A DNA stretch of 64,000 bases. Source: Lunularia cruciata. Lineage: Eukaryota > Streptophyta > Marchantiopsida > Lunulariales > Lunulariaceae. Within the stretch, counting starts at the first letter, position 1. Each line of letters begins with the position of its first letter. Made by a program: the position numbers and the translations under genes. This document shows positions 1 to 10,637 of the stretch, one piece after another. The notes beneath the pieces were generated by a model, which did not search any database, was not told where the DNA came from, and saw only the letters and a program-made list of their open reading frames with translations. The stretch spans positions 35,602,333-35,666,332 of the forward strand of contig OX419756.1 in NCBI GenBank assembly GCA_948567375.1, read 5' to 3'.

Positions 1-1616
1 TGAGAGGAGCAACTCTAATTGTTTGATATCAAACTTGAGTACAAACCAAGTCATTTCCATGTCATCCTTGATGCTTTATCAAGATGACTTGATATGAAAT
101 CTCTTCCTCTCATCACGATGGCAATTATGACAGTGTCAATTGAGCCCAAGGTCTATAACAAGTTTTGGTAAGCTCTACAACAAGATCCCTTCTTCCAAAT
201 GGTACATGGTTGTTTGATAGCGTGCAACAAGGAGCACAACACCTTCTCCTTCAAGGAATGCCTTCTATTCCATGAGGACCGGATCTATGTTTCAACCAAA
301 GGTGATTTCTGACTTGTGCGTCTTCAAGAAGCCCATGATTACCAATTGCTAGTTACATGGGCATGAACAAGACCTTGGGTACCCTCCAATGCCAATGGTG
401 GTAGCCTAACATGGCATGAGATGTTTAGGAGTTTGTCTGATTGTGTGAGAGTTGCCAATGCATCAAGGCCAATATCCAGAAATCAAGTGGACTCCTTCAA
501 CCACTCCCCATTTCATCTACTCATTGTAAACATGTGAGTTTAGATCTCATCACCTCCTTGCACAAGACAAAGCAAGGTCACATAGCAATTGTGGTGTTTG
601 TCGATAAGCTTAGTAAGCAAATCCATTTAGCACTGATAGTTGATATTGTGGATGCTCCAACCTTGGCACAAATCTACTTCAACAATGTATTCAATCATCA
701 TGGGATGTTGAGTGTACTCATCTCCAACCGTGATCCTTGCTTCATTGGAAAGTTTTGGCAAACACTCTCCCAAATACTCGATACCAAGCTTACTTTGTCT
801 ATGTCCTATCATCCTCAAATTGATGGACAAATTGAACGTGAAAATTTCACCTTGGAAGATATACTTCATGCCTTTGTCAACATTCACCATACCCATTGGG
901 ATGAATGTCTTGCAGCTACGGAGTTTGCATACAATAATTCTAAACATGCAAGCACCAAATTCTCTCCTTTCTTTCTCAATTTTGGCCAAGACCCACTTGT
1001 TCTAGATTCCCTTCTTGCTCCTCCTCATCTCAAGTCCCTCATACTTCCACCTTCTTGACCACCATCTCCCAATCCCTCCAACAAGCCAAATCTTATCTCC
1101 TTGTTGCTCAAAATCAAAAAAAAAATATGCGGATCACCATTGTTGGGATCTCAACTTTCAAGTTGGTGATAAGGTCATGCTTTCATCCAATAACCTCCCT
1201 CTCCCACTTGATACCCAAGTTCATAAATTTGTCCCTAATTGGATAAGACCCTTTGATATCACCCACATTGTGTCTCTTATTGCTTATCAATTTGCCTTGC
1301 CTTGTCATATGCACATCCATCCTATCTTTCATGTTTCCAAGTTGAAACCTTTTTTTCCTAACCCTTCTTCTTTTCCTTCTTGAGTCCAACCTCTCCTTCC
1401 TCCTATCCTTATCAATGATCATGAGGAGTACAAAGTTGATTGTATCCTTGTGCGTTGCCATATTCAACAAGGCCGTCAACAACATACGGAGTACAAGGTC
1501 CTTTGGAAAGGGTATCCCCTTCATGATGCCACATAGGAACCTCTTTCTCATCTCCAAAATGCACAATTTGCCATCCAAAAGTTCAAAGCTTCACTATCGA
1601 TGAGGATATCACCGAC
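1..1616 (+). pseudogene. B1 integrase and chromodomain remnant
   Basis: The region begins in the RNase H tail (YDIKLEYKP) and runs through the integrase zinc-binding region (CESCQ near 441-460), the DDE core and a C-terminal chromodomain. The longest open stretch is 441-1058 and carries VSLDLITSL (first catalytic Asp) and the YHPQIDGQIERE block around the catalytic Glu. Further on, HPIFHVSKLKPF is the usual linker to the chromodomain, which reads from about 1430 (YKVD...LWKGYPLHDAT) to about 1590, with its conserved Trp replaced by a stop (TAG). Chromodomains of chromovirus integrases bind modified histone tails and steer insertion. Several frameshifts and stops make it non-functional. The family is clear from the chromodomain and from its match to B2. 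Confidence 0.85.
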
Positions 1617-1632
1617 TAGCAGTGGAGGAATA

Positions 1633-2043
1633 TGTAACAATATGGAGTTTAGCAACAAAGTCAATAGGGCTAATGAAGTAGCAAATAAGACAAATTAGCC
1701 TAGAATATTCAAGAAATATCAAGGAAGCTTCTTGGGAAGCCTCCTGGCTAGCTTAGCTTGCACCCAAGAATGTAGCTTCTAGAATCTTCCAGCTAGCTTA
1801 GCTTGTATGCCAAATAAGCAACTTCTTAAAGGAAGCTTCTTGAGAAGCTTCCCAGTTAACTTGGCTTGCACTCCAAGAAAGCAGCTTGAGGAAACTTCTT
1901 GAAAAGCTTCTCAAATGCCTTGTATGCTCCTTATAAATACAAGAGCCAAAGCTCATGCTAGGCATTTGGAGTTTTCCCTCATTTAAGTGTCCCAATGTGA
2001 GCTTCCATTCTCCTATTTCTCTCTTTGGTCTTGGACTTTTACA
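1633..2043 (+). repeat. B1 3' LTR (411 bp)
   Basis: The LTR begins TGTAACAATATGG right after a purine run (GTGGAGGAATA) and ends TTTTACA. It matches both LTRs of B2 in inverted orientation. It holds many copies of GAAGCTTC-like words followed by TATAAATA at 1932-1939. Confidence 0.9.
1728..1939 (+). promoter_or_regulatory. Heat-shock-element cluster plus TATA box in the B1 LTR
   Basis: Perfect alternating units occur. TTCTAGAATCTTC at 1777-1789 is a three-unit heat-shock element (TTCnnGAAnnTTC). GAAGCTTC pairs recur at about 1730, 1830 and 1845. The array ends shortly before TATAAATA (1932-1939), the normal promoter order. Heat-shock factor binding is inferred from the consensus and was not tested. 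Confidence 0.55.
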
Positions 2044-2939
2044 ATAGCCTTGCATCACTCTTATTGTACTTAGGACATCTTGAGAGTTCATGGATGAGAG
2101 TTTCACAACCACATTCTCATAGAGTCTAGAGATAACACCAATCAAATCAGGTGAAACACCAACTTCAATGAGTCTCTCACTTAGAGATTTCCAAAGCAAC
2201 TTATCAAAGGCCTTCCTAAAATCAATAAATGAAGCATAGAGCGCTCTTCCAACACCCTTGGACTTACACCACAAGACATGGAGTTCTAGTAGATGGTCCA
2301 ATGTACTAAGGCCTGATCTGAAACCAACTTGGCACTTGTTATGAATTTTGTACTTTTCAGCCCAAGTCCTCAACCTAGATTCCAAAATTTGACCATATAA
2401 CTTGGCAAAGATGCTAAGAACTAGTATGTTACGGTAATTAGTGACAACATCTCTTTGGCCAAACTTGTGAATGAGAACTACCTTCTTCAAGTACCATCTA
2501 TCTAGAAATCCACATCTGATTGCTTCATTGAAGAGAGAGGTGAGTATTGGAGTCAGATGAAGGGCTGTCCCATTTGAGGAGTTTTACACAAATTCCATAA
2601 AGTTCTTCAGCCTTACTAGAGGCCAACTTCCTCAGCTGGTCCTTGACATCAGCTTTAGAGGTAGTGAAAGGAGATCCAAGGCTATGTGCCATGCTTGGAG
2701 CATTGGGGAAGAAGTATAGATCCTAGACATAGCTACAAAGCTCCTTCAAGTCCAGAAATGGAGATAGAGATCTAATAACAAGCCTTGGGATTGCTCCTTA
2801 GATTAGTGCTTAGCTCAACCTCCTTAAGTCTCAAAAATACTTTCTTCTTGCATTTCACCAACTTTTTATAATGGATAAAAGTAAGTTTCTATGCAATCTG
2901 ATCAAGAGACCTATCCATAGCTTTGATCCTTGTATGCCC
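2044..2939 (-). pseudogene. Non-LTR retrotransposon (LINE) reverse transcriptase, fragment
   Basis: On the minus strand the open stretch ending near 2100 reads NYRNILVLSIFAKLYGQILE, then KCQVGFRSGLSTLDHLLELH, then ASFIDFRKAFDKL. These are the first conserved blocks of a LINE reverse transcriptase; the Asp of FIDFRKAFD is the first catalytic Asp. The part with the YxDD motif is lost beyond the B1 insertion. Upstream, 2500-2939 holds the linker between endonuclease and RT (NPKACY, KADVKDQLRKLASSKAEELYG) with frameshifts. The gene continues at 9946-10111 and at 37051-38750, separated by insertions of A2 and D1. Confidence 0.85.
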
Positions 2940-3633
2940 TGTGAGCCGGCCTGTCTCTCACTTAGGATGACCTTCTATGGCTATTATGGTAGCGCACCAT
3001 GGACTAAGAAGGCAAGGAACCCCAACTCCATCATACTCCTCCAAGGCTAAAACATTAAAACTCAAGACATTGTTCACTAGGGAACTCAATGAAAGAGAGA
3101 GAGATAGTTGCAAATGAAAGGATGATAAGAACCTCCTCACCCCCTTGTTTATATACTTGTGAAATAATTACATATCAAAGTTACTAATTACCGCAGTAAC
3201 TCAAGTTACTAGACTAAAAGTCAAGTAAAGTCAAAAAGTAGAAAGGAATATCTATTCATATGGGCATATTCTACTAGCATGTGATTTTATCTTGACCCAA
3301 CCACTAAGTCAAGGATTCCTTCACATGGGCTATCCTTGGACTATAAAAGAATCCAAAACAAAAAGGCTTGCGGGCCTAAGGGTTCTCGACTCTTTCCTCA
3401 AAGCCAAACACTTAGGAATAATACCAAGTCAACACACTAGAATCCAAAATAGTAGTGCTCATCTTTTCCACTTCCTCTAAAGTAAGGTCCCTCTATCTTA
3501 GCTATGACTAACTTTAGCTAATCATGACTAATGTAGAACCATCCTTTATCTCTATATAAATAATATCTCTCAAGTACTTGTAATACCAAGTGAAATATCA
3601 CAATACCACACACATGCACAAATGGGTGTTACA
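2940..3633 (-). repeat. A2 3' LTR (694 bp)
   Basis: Reading the minus strand it starts TGTAACACCC at 3633 and ends GGCTCACA at 2940. The adjacent internal bases 3634-3647 are the complement of the polypurine tract AGTCCGGGGGTAAA, which marks this as the 3' LTR. Confidence 0.93.
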
Positions 3634-3681
3634 TTTACCCCCGGACTAAGTTTTCACTTTGTCTTCAAAGTGAAGGTCTCT

Positions 3682-6600
3682 CTACCTTCTATAATATATC
3701 TTCAACTTATCACGGTTTATCCTATCAAAGTTTCTTCCTCCCAACCCTTGAGATCATAGGTGTAATTGCTCCAAACCTTTTCCACTATGAAAGGTCCAAA
3801 GTACTTTGGCAAAAACTTCTTTTGCACTCTCTTGAATTGAATAGAATCAAACAACATTACCCAATCACCTTCTTTGAAAGGCTCCACCTTCTTCTTGCAC
3901 TGCTTCTTGTCATAGCTCTCCTTTTGTTTCCTTTGGGTTTGCTCCACTCAAACCATAGCAATTGCTCTTGCCTCTTACAACTCCATGAGTTGATCCTTCC
4001 TTGACTTCTCTACATCACCTCCTTGTGCTTTCTTCAATCTCCTATCAATGCTTTAAAAGGTAGGAAGATCAAAGTGAATAGGTAATGTAGACTCAATACC
4101 ATATACCAATTGAAATGGAGAATATCTGGTGGAAGTCTTCATGGCTATCCTATAATCCCATAAAACTGCATGAATCCTCTTGTCCCAATGATGTTTAGCC
4201 CCTTCCATTTCTGCATCTTTGGCCAACATCATGCACAAGGTCTGATTGGTTCTCTTTGCCAAGCCATTGGAATTTGGCTTATAGGATGTAATTACTCTAA
4301 GTGTGATAGAGAAATGTCATAGCATGGCTGTAGCAATGCTTCTTGTAAACTCTCCTCCTCTATCAAAAACCAACTCCAAAGGGCATCCAAACCTAGTGAT
4401 AATGCATTCATAAAGAAATTTACCAACTTCATCTTCATTCTTGTCCCTCAATAGTCTAGCCTCAACCTACTTGGTAAGGAAATCAATAACTACCACAATG
4501 TACCAATTGTTCCTTGGGGTTTTATTGAGAGGACCTACAAAATCAATTCCCCACTTCTCAAAATGTCCTAACAATGGAATTGATCTAAGAGGTGGAGTGG
4601 ATTTAGCTACAACAAGGGATTGCTTGAGCTCCTCAAAAGCTTTGAGAGCCTCCTTGTCCTCCAAAATCACCATGGTATCTACACCCTTCTTCATGTAGAT
4701 GATCAATGCATAAGCCTTGTTGGAAAATGATAAGATGGACCTCCTATAGTACCCAACTATCCCCAAGAATTGGCATAACTTTGTCAAGCTTGAAGAGAAT
4801 GGAAGGTTTGAGATTTTCCTCATCTTCTCAGGATCAAAAACTATTCTATCCTTGGAGATGATGTGCCACAAAAGTAGACCTTCTTCACATCCAAAAATGC
4901 ACTTCTTTAGGTTGAGTGATGCATTTGCCTCATCCAAGCGTTGCAAGACCTTGATAAGGTGCTCAAAGTGCCCCTCCTTGCTCCCACAAACACAAAAGTC
5001 ATCAATGAAGTCTCTCACAAATTTCCCAATGAAAGGTTCAAATATCTTGTTCATGAACCGTTGGAATGTGGCTGGAGCATTGCAAAGCCCAAAAGGAATG
5101 ACTTTGAAAGCGTAAGTTCCCCAAGGTGTGGTAAACGTGGTGAGTTGTTGATGCTTTGATGCAATCTTGATTTGGTTATATCCAACATAACCATCTCCAA
5201 AATTGTACCTCTCATGACCTACAACCTCCTCCAAGATCTCATCAATGAATGGTAATGGGTAGTTGTCCTTCTTGGTAACAACATTGAGCTTCTTGTAATC
5301 CACACATAATCAAAGCTTGCCATTCTTTTTCTTCACAATGACAATTGGAGACACCCATTCTGAATTCTCTACCTCAAGGATAAATCTAGCCTTCTTGAGC
5401 TTATCAATCTCCTCCTTCACAACCAAAGGTATTGGTGGGCTAATGTGACGTTGCTTTTGGCAGATTGGTCTTGCATGTGACAACACCTCTATCTTGTGCT
5501 CCTCCAAGGTGACTTCCTTCAAATCCTTGTAATTGAAAACAAACACATGGATGAACTTGCAGAAAATCTCCTCAAATCTCACCTTCCTCTCCTTGGTAAC
5601 ATTTGGGCCATACTTGAGGGTAGATAACCTTCTCTCTACCTCCTCAAGTGTCAATGGTGATTTATCTGGGTCCTTCCAAACCTCTAGCTTAGGTGCAAAA
5701 TCCATAGCACACAAAGGATACACATCTGAATCAGATTCAGATTCATTCTCCTCCATGAAGTCTCCTCTTCCATGCTTGTGTCCACACCGTGAAGCTCCTT
5801 CTTTAGAATCTGATTCCCGATAATCAGAAGATGGTGTATCTGAATGTGAAGTGTTGGTCATGTTAGTCACATGAACTATGACTCTATGGTTTGATGGACC
5901 AATCCTCAAGTACCCTTTGTGCCATCTATAAGTTGTGCATGCTGCCATTAACCATGGTCTCCCAAGAAGTAAGTCATAGCTTGAATCCTTCAAGACTTGG
6001 AAAGTCATGAGATTTTGAACTCCCATAATTGTAACTACTACCTTATCCATCACCCCTATTGGTCAAACTTGTTGCTTGTTTGCCATGCTCACCACAAATG
6101 TTGAAGGTCTTGAGGGTATCATACCAAAATTCTTCATCAACCTTTCTGACATGGCATTTACTATTGATCCTCCATCAACCAATGCATCCTTGATGTTGTG
6201 ACCATTCACTCTCACATCAATCTTGGAAGCATATTCACAAGCCTCCTATGGTGTTGGCTTGGCATCCACCACCCCCATTGATACTGGAGCTTTTACCTTC
6301 TTCCTCCTCTTGCTCCTTGTAGAACTCAAGCCACCTCTAAGCTCTTTTCTCAAGGTAGGGTTCAAAGCAATCAATTGGCCCACTATGATGTTAGTCTTAT
6401 GGCTACTAACATCCTCCAACACATTGTAGTTCCATTGTTGCTTTGAAATCAAGAAATCCTCTATCCCCAACTTCTTCCTTGGAGTCTTTGTTGTTGATGG
6501 TGTTGAGGTGCAAGTGCTCCTAGTAGACATAGGAGTATCCTTGCTTGGAGTAAATCCTCGAGAAGAGTGAACATCCTCTGCAAAACAAGCTCTCTTCTTC

Positions 6601-7679
6601 TCTTGTGCCAAAAGCTCCAAATTAAGACCCTTGGAGTTTGAGCACTCTCCCTTCTCATACTTGCTCTCAACCACATCTATGGATGCTATCCTCTTACCTT
6701 TTTTTGGATTAGGAGCCACTTGGGTTTCACTACCTCCCTCTTTCCCTCTATTGGCTTCCTCATAACCCCTTCCTCCATGGTAAGTGGAATTTGGGCAATT
6801 CCTTTGGATATGGCCTCTTTTTCCACAACCAAAACAATTTCTATCATTGAAATTGTTGGCTGGTTTGCCTCCTCTATACGGATAGTTTCTGTAATTCCTA
6901 GGCCCTCTCCTCACATTTTGATCCACCTCTCTCTTCTCCCATAATTGCACCACATTGATTTTGAGATCTGCAAGTTGTTCTGTGATGGTTTGAAGTGGAT
7001 CCTTTGGTGGAGGTGCAAGAACTGGAACAACTACTACTTGTGGTGTAACCCTTTCCACCAAAGTATCAGAAGTTACACCATACTTGTAGCCTTGAGGAGG
7101 ATGCACAACCTCCTTCACCACCAAATCACTCTCATCTCCTTCCAAACTCTCCTCCATACGAATTGCGATCTTGATAGCTTCAACCTTGGAAGAAGGTTTC
7201 TCATATCTCACCTTGCTTCTAATTTGTGGTCTCAACTCTCCCACAAAATTCTTGGTGAGCATGGCCCTTATGCCAATCATAGTAGTCTCCACATCATCCT
7301 CACCCTTCCTCAACACTATGCAAAATCTGGACTCTAACTTTTCCACTCTTTCCACATAGATCCTCACTTTCTCTCCATCTCCTTGCTTGAGAAAGATAAC
7401 CTCACTCATCAATCTCTCATAACTCTCATCAAGAAGAAAGTTCTCAATGAGTGTTGAAGTCAAAGTCTCCCAAGACTCTTCTTGCCCATCTTTCCTCTTT
7501 TTTTTTTGGTATTTTGACTCATACCATGTAAGTGTTGCATCCTCAAAGAAATTTGGTAATAATGAGGCCTACTCATTCCTCCTCCTCTCATTTTTTCCTA
7601 TGCAAGATCTCTTGAAGTCTCTCACAAATTCCTCCACATCTTCTCTATCCTTGCCAAAGAATACCGGAAGTTCTCCCAT
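3682..7679 (-). pseudogene. A2 gag-pol, interrupted and internally deleted
   Basis: This is homologous over its length to the intact A1 polyprotein. The start is the ATG at 7679. Gag lies at about 6246-7679 with zinc knuckle CFGCGKRGHIQRNC. Protease follows (DGGS), then RT (about 4600-5430) with FIDDF, then a jump from the RNase H start straight to the integrase segment WGIDFVGP (junction near 4612). The deletion removes all of RNase H and the integrase HHCC domain. The integrase C-terminus is at 3717-4262. There are frameshifts in gag and several stops, including a TGA at 6063-6065 where A1 has CGA. It is not functional. Confidence 0.92.
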
Positions 7680-7893
7680 CTTAACCCCTCACTATCTTTC
7701 TTTTCTCCCAAATTCTTGCTCTATAACTAATAGAGTATGTACATGACTAACACCATTTGAGAACAATCCACCCAAGGGAACACAAAAGGTTTAGGTTGCT
7801 CCAAGATTTCTATAGCAACATCAAATCTTAATGTGCATATTAATCAAACTCTCATGGATAGTTTATCCATAAGTTGAAAGATTATCTACATCA

Positions 7894-8523
7894 CTAATCT
7901 TGAGAACTAGCTGATGAAGGTGGTAGTATTTCTGTAGCTGTACCAAGACTCTCTCCAAGATCCTTCACCAATATCTCCAAAAGTGATTTTACTCCACTAC
8001 ACTCATGTCTTTTTGGAAGTCCTTCAACTCCACAAACCTCACACAACTCCTTGGTCTTAGATCTTCTCCCTCTCAATCTTGATGAAGAAGGTCCAACATG
8101 CAAACCCAAGTCAAGTAAGCCTCTTCTTTCTCTCTTTGCTCTCAAAGGTCAATGGACATGAACTTGCCTTATGTCCCTTTTCTCCACATAGAAAGCACTT
8201 AGACTCACTCTTTGCTCCAAGTGGTGTAGGTTTTTGGATCTTCTCAACACTCTCTTCAAATTTTATTGTAAACTCTCTTTTCCTCAAATCCACCCCTACA
8301 ATCACCTCAAACCCTTGGAGAACCTTGCATAGTCTCAATTTCCACTCTTGATGAACCCTCTATGTTCCCAAGATGAATCTAAATACTCAAACATGCTTTT
8401 TGTTGCTCTCAAACTCCATATGCATGAGATCTCAACTCTACAGAATTGACCCTTCCTTACAATGTCACTTGAATCTCCCAACCAGTATGTGACAGTCCTT
8501 TGAAATTTTTCACACTTGATCAC
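7894..8523 (-). pseudogene. A2 upstream ORF with zinc knuckle, frameshifted
   Basis: It matches the 157-residue ORF at 19939-20412 of A1. The piece 8111-8338 carries the knuckle CFLCGEKGHKASSC. After a frameshift the piece 7894-8145 carries CEVCGVEGLPKRHEC and the same C-terminus (LPPSSASSQD). A further open frame at 8335-8523 matches the sequence just upstream of the A1 ORF. The shared protein shows that this ORF belongs to the family and not to A1 alone. Function is unknown. Confidence 0.75.
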
Positions 8524-9173
8524 AACTTCAAGGCAAAATTTCAGATCATTTCATCAAGCCATTTGGCCAAGAAATCTTTCTATTCAACACACATATTTCA
8601 GATTTGGTCTAAAAACCACCCCTTCACTTCAAAAACTCATAACTCATTGCTCAAGAGTGATCTCTCTCTAATTTATAAGTCAATAGGTAGGATATAACGT
8701 GTTGAATTTTCTTGGAAAGTTTCACAACAATCCACTAAAAATTGAAGAAATGGCATACTCTGTACAATTTTCCAGAGAGCATGCAGTTGCGGGAGCAGTT
8801 TACCCTATCAACTTTAAAAGATTCTATCCCAATGCACAAATAGTTCTCACAATAATTCCAAGTGTGTTAACTGAAGGATAACCCAAGCTATCATGTGTAA
8901 AAATTTCAAGTTCAAATCTCAAACTTGAGATTTTGCCCAAAATCACCTTAATCCCCAAAATCTGCAATCCACCTCACACAATCTCTCTAAATCCTCTCAT
9001 GTGTACAAGATGTAAAAAATCACTTCAAAGACATCATAATGAGCTAGATGGTATACAAATGGATCTTGGTTCTCTAACATAAGTTCAACCCTCTTCTCTC
9101 CTAATGTTCTCTCTAAGTGAGCTCTCATAGCCTCCTTCTGCCTAATGTAAAATTGAACGTAGAATATTATCCC
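8524..9173 (-). other. A2 untranslated leader
   Basis: Leader sequence colinear with 19120-19800 of A1, with no supported gene. The last bases before the LTR differ from A1: the primer binding site and about 35 bp around it are gone, so AGAATATTATCCC joins directly to the LTR end. Confidence 0.75.
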
Positions 9174-9945
9174 TGTGAGCCGGCTTATCTCTCACTCAAG
9201 ATGAACCTCTGATGGCTATTATGGTAGCACACCATGGACTAAGAAGGCAAGGAACCCCAAATCCATCACACTCTTCCAAGGCTAACACTCCAAAACTCAA
9301 GACATTGTTCACTAGAGAACTCAATGAGAGAGAGAGAGATAGTTGCAAATGAAAGGATGATGAGTACCTCCTCACCCCTTGTTTATATACTTGTAAAATA
9401 ATTATATACCAAAGTTACTAATTACCGTAGTAACTCAAGTTACTAGACTAAAAGTCAAGTAAAGTCAAAAAGTAGATAGGAATATCCATTCATAAGGGCA
9501 TATTCTACTAGCATGTGATCTTAAAGTTACTAGACTAAAAGTCAAAAAGTAGAAAGGAATATCCATTCACATGGACATATTCTACTAGCATGTGATCTTA
9601 TCTTGACCCAACCACTAAGTCAAAGATTCCTTCACATGGGCTATCCTTGGACTATAGAAGAATCCAAAACAAAAAGGCTTGCGAGCCCAAGAGTTCTCAA
9701 CTCTTTCCTCAAAGCCAAACATCTAGGAATAATACCAAGTTCAACACACTAGAATCCAAAATAGTGGAGCTCATCTTTTCCACTTCCTCTAAAGTAAGGT
9801 CCCTTTCTCTTAGCTATGACTAACTTTAGCTAATCATGACTAATGTAGAACCATCTTTTATCTCTATATAAATAATATCTCTCAAGTACTTGTAATACCA
9901 AGCTAAATATCACAATACCACACACATGCAAAAATGGGTGTTACA
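9174..9945 (-). repeat. A2 5' LTR (772 bp, enlarged by a tandem duplication)
   Basis: It has the same ends as the other family-A LTRs (TGTAACACC at 9945, CTCACA at 9174 on the minus strand). It is about 80 bp longer than its partner because of the duplication at 9438-9600. Confidence 0.9.
9438..9600. repeat. Tandem duplication of about 80 bp inside the A2 5' LTR
   Basis: The segment from AGTTACTAGACTAAAAGTCAA to GCATGTGATCTTA appears twice in a row (about 9438-9523 and 9524-9600). The second copy lacks a few bases. The other family-A LTRs have it once. Confidence 0.85.
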
Positions 9946-10111
9946 ACCCTCGATCATACTCCTTATTGCATATGAGACTTAATCTCTTCCTATTGGATGT
10001 TGTTGGAATGAGCTGATCACTTTGTTGTAGAAAATCCAACTCCAATCCATACATTTCAACTTCTCTTGGATAACTTGTTAATAAAAATCTAGATGGATTT
10101 TCCCTCTAGAG
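9946..10111 (-). pseudogene. LINE fragment between endonuclease and RT
   Basis: On the minus strand one frame reads LDFY*QVIQEKLKCMDWSW then FYNKVISSFQQHPIGRD and SYAIRSMIEG. It then continues across A2 into the sequence at 2939. This fits the linker of plant LINE ORF2 between its endonuclease and RT. It is short and has stops. The assignment rests on position and continuity more than on motifs. Confidence 0.55.
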
Positions 10112-10201
10112 TGTCACACCACTTGTAGTGTTGCATCTAGATTGCTCAAACACTAGAGTTCCAAAGTTAGTAGTTAGAGGCATTTTGGAAGTTACTCATA
10201 G
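10112..10201 (+). repeat. D1 5' LTR, first part
   Basis: TGTCACACCACTTG start, then the block CACTAGAGTTC...TAGTTAGAGGCATTTTGG shared with the 3' LTR at 36545-36600. It is interrupted by B2 and resumes at 17769. Relative to the 3' LTR about 110 bp near the start are missing. Confidence 0.75.
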
Positions 10202-10627
10202 TGTAAAAGACCGAGACTGAGGAGAGAAATAGGAGAATGGAAACTCACATTAGGACACTTGAATATGTGAAAACTTTGAATGCCTAGCATGAGCTTTGGC
10301 TTTGGTATTTATAGGTAGCATACAAAGCCTTTGAGAAGCTTCTCAAGAAGCTTTCTCAAGCCGCTTTCTTAAAGTGCAAGGCAAGTTAACTAGGAAGCTT
10401 CTCAAGAAGTTTCCTTCTAAAAGCCGCCTACTTGGCATGCAAGCTAAGCTAGTTGGAAGCTTCTAGAAGCTTCTTTCTAGAAGCTACTTACTTGAGGTGC
10501 AAGCTAAGCTAGCCAAGAAGCTTCCCAAGAAGCTTCCTAGATACTTCCATAATATTCTAGACTAATTTGTCTTATGTGCTACTTTGTAAGCCCGACTAAC
10601 TTTGTCGCTAAACTCTATATTGTTACA
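10202..10627 (-). repeat. B2 3' LTR (426 bp)
   Basis: Minus strand TGTAACAATATAG at 10627 to TTTTACA at 10202. The purine run GCGAGGGAATA lies just upstream on the minus strand, marking the 3' LTR. Confidence 0.92.
10306..10540 (-). promoter_or_regulatory. Heat-shock-element array and TATA box in the B2 3' LTR
   Basis: GAAGCTTCTAGAAGCTTC at 10456-10473 is four perfectly spaced nGAAn units. TTCTAGAA follows at 10475-10482, and more GAAGCTTC words occur to 10330. On the minus strand they lie directly upstream of TATAAATA (10306-10313). Confidence 0.6.
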
Positions 10628-10637
10628 TATTCCCTCG

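Larger units (their letters stand above)
1..2043 (+). mobile_element. B1: 3' part of a chromodomain Ty3/gypsy element (chromovirus)
   Basis: This is the 3' end of an LTR retrotransposon cut by the window edge. It reads RNase H tail, integrase, chromodomain, polypurine tract and 3' LTR. The same family is present almost complete and inverted at 10202-17763 (B2), which confirms order and boundaries. The LTR ends with TTTTACA at 2043 and abuts LINE sequence, so the element inserted into the LINE. The 5' flank is outside the window, so the target duplication cannot be tested. Confidence 0.85.
2940..9945 (-). mobile_element. A2: family-A Ty3/gypsy element, defective
   Basis: Two LTRs of the same family as A1 flank an internal region in inverse orientation. 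It has a polypurine tract next to the left LTR, pol, gag, an upstream zinc-knuckle ORF and a leader. The element sits in the LINE: minus-strand flanks read GAGGGT before and GGGC after, so a 4-bp duplication GGGC/GGGT with one change fits. It lacks the primer binding site and a block of about 0.8 kb covering RNase H and the integrase zinc domain, and carries stops and frameshifts. It is clearly older than A1. Confidence 0.92.

Noticed and set aside
2935-9950. Perfect 5-bp target duplication for A2
   Set aside because: The flanks agree only as GGGC/GGGT (4 bp, one change); a 5-bp match is not present.
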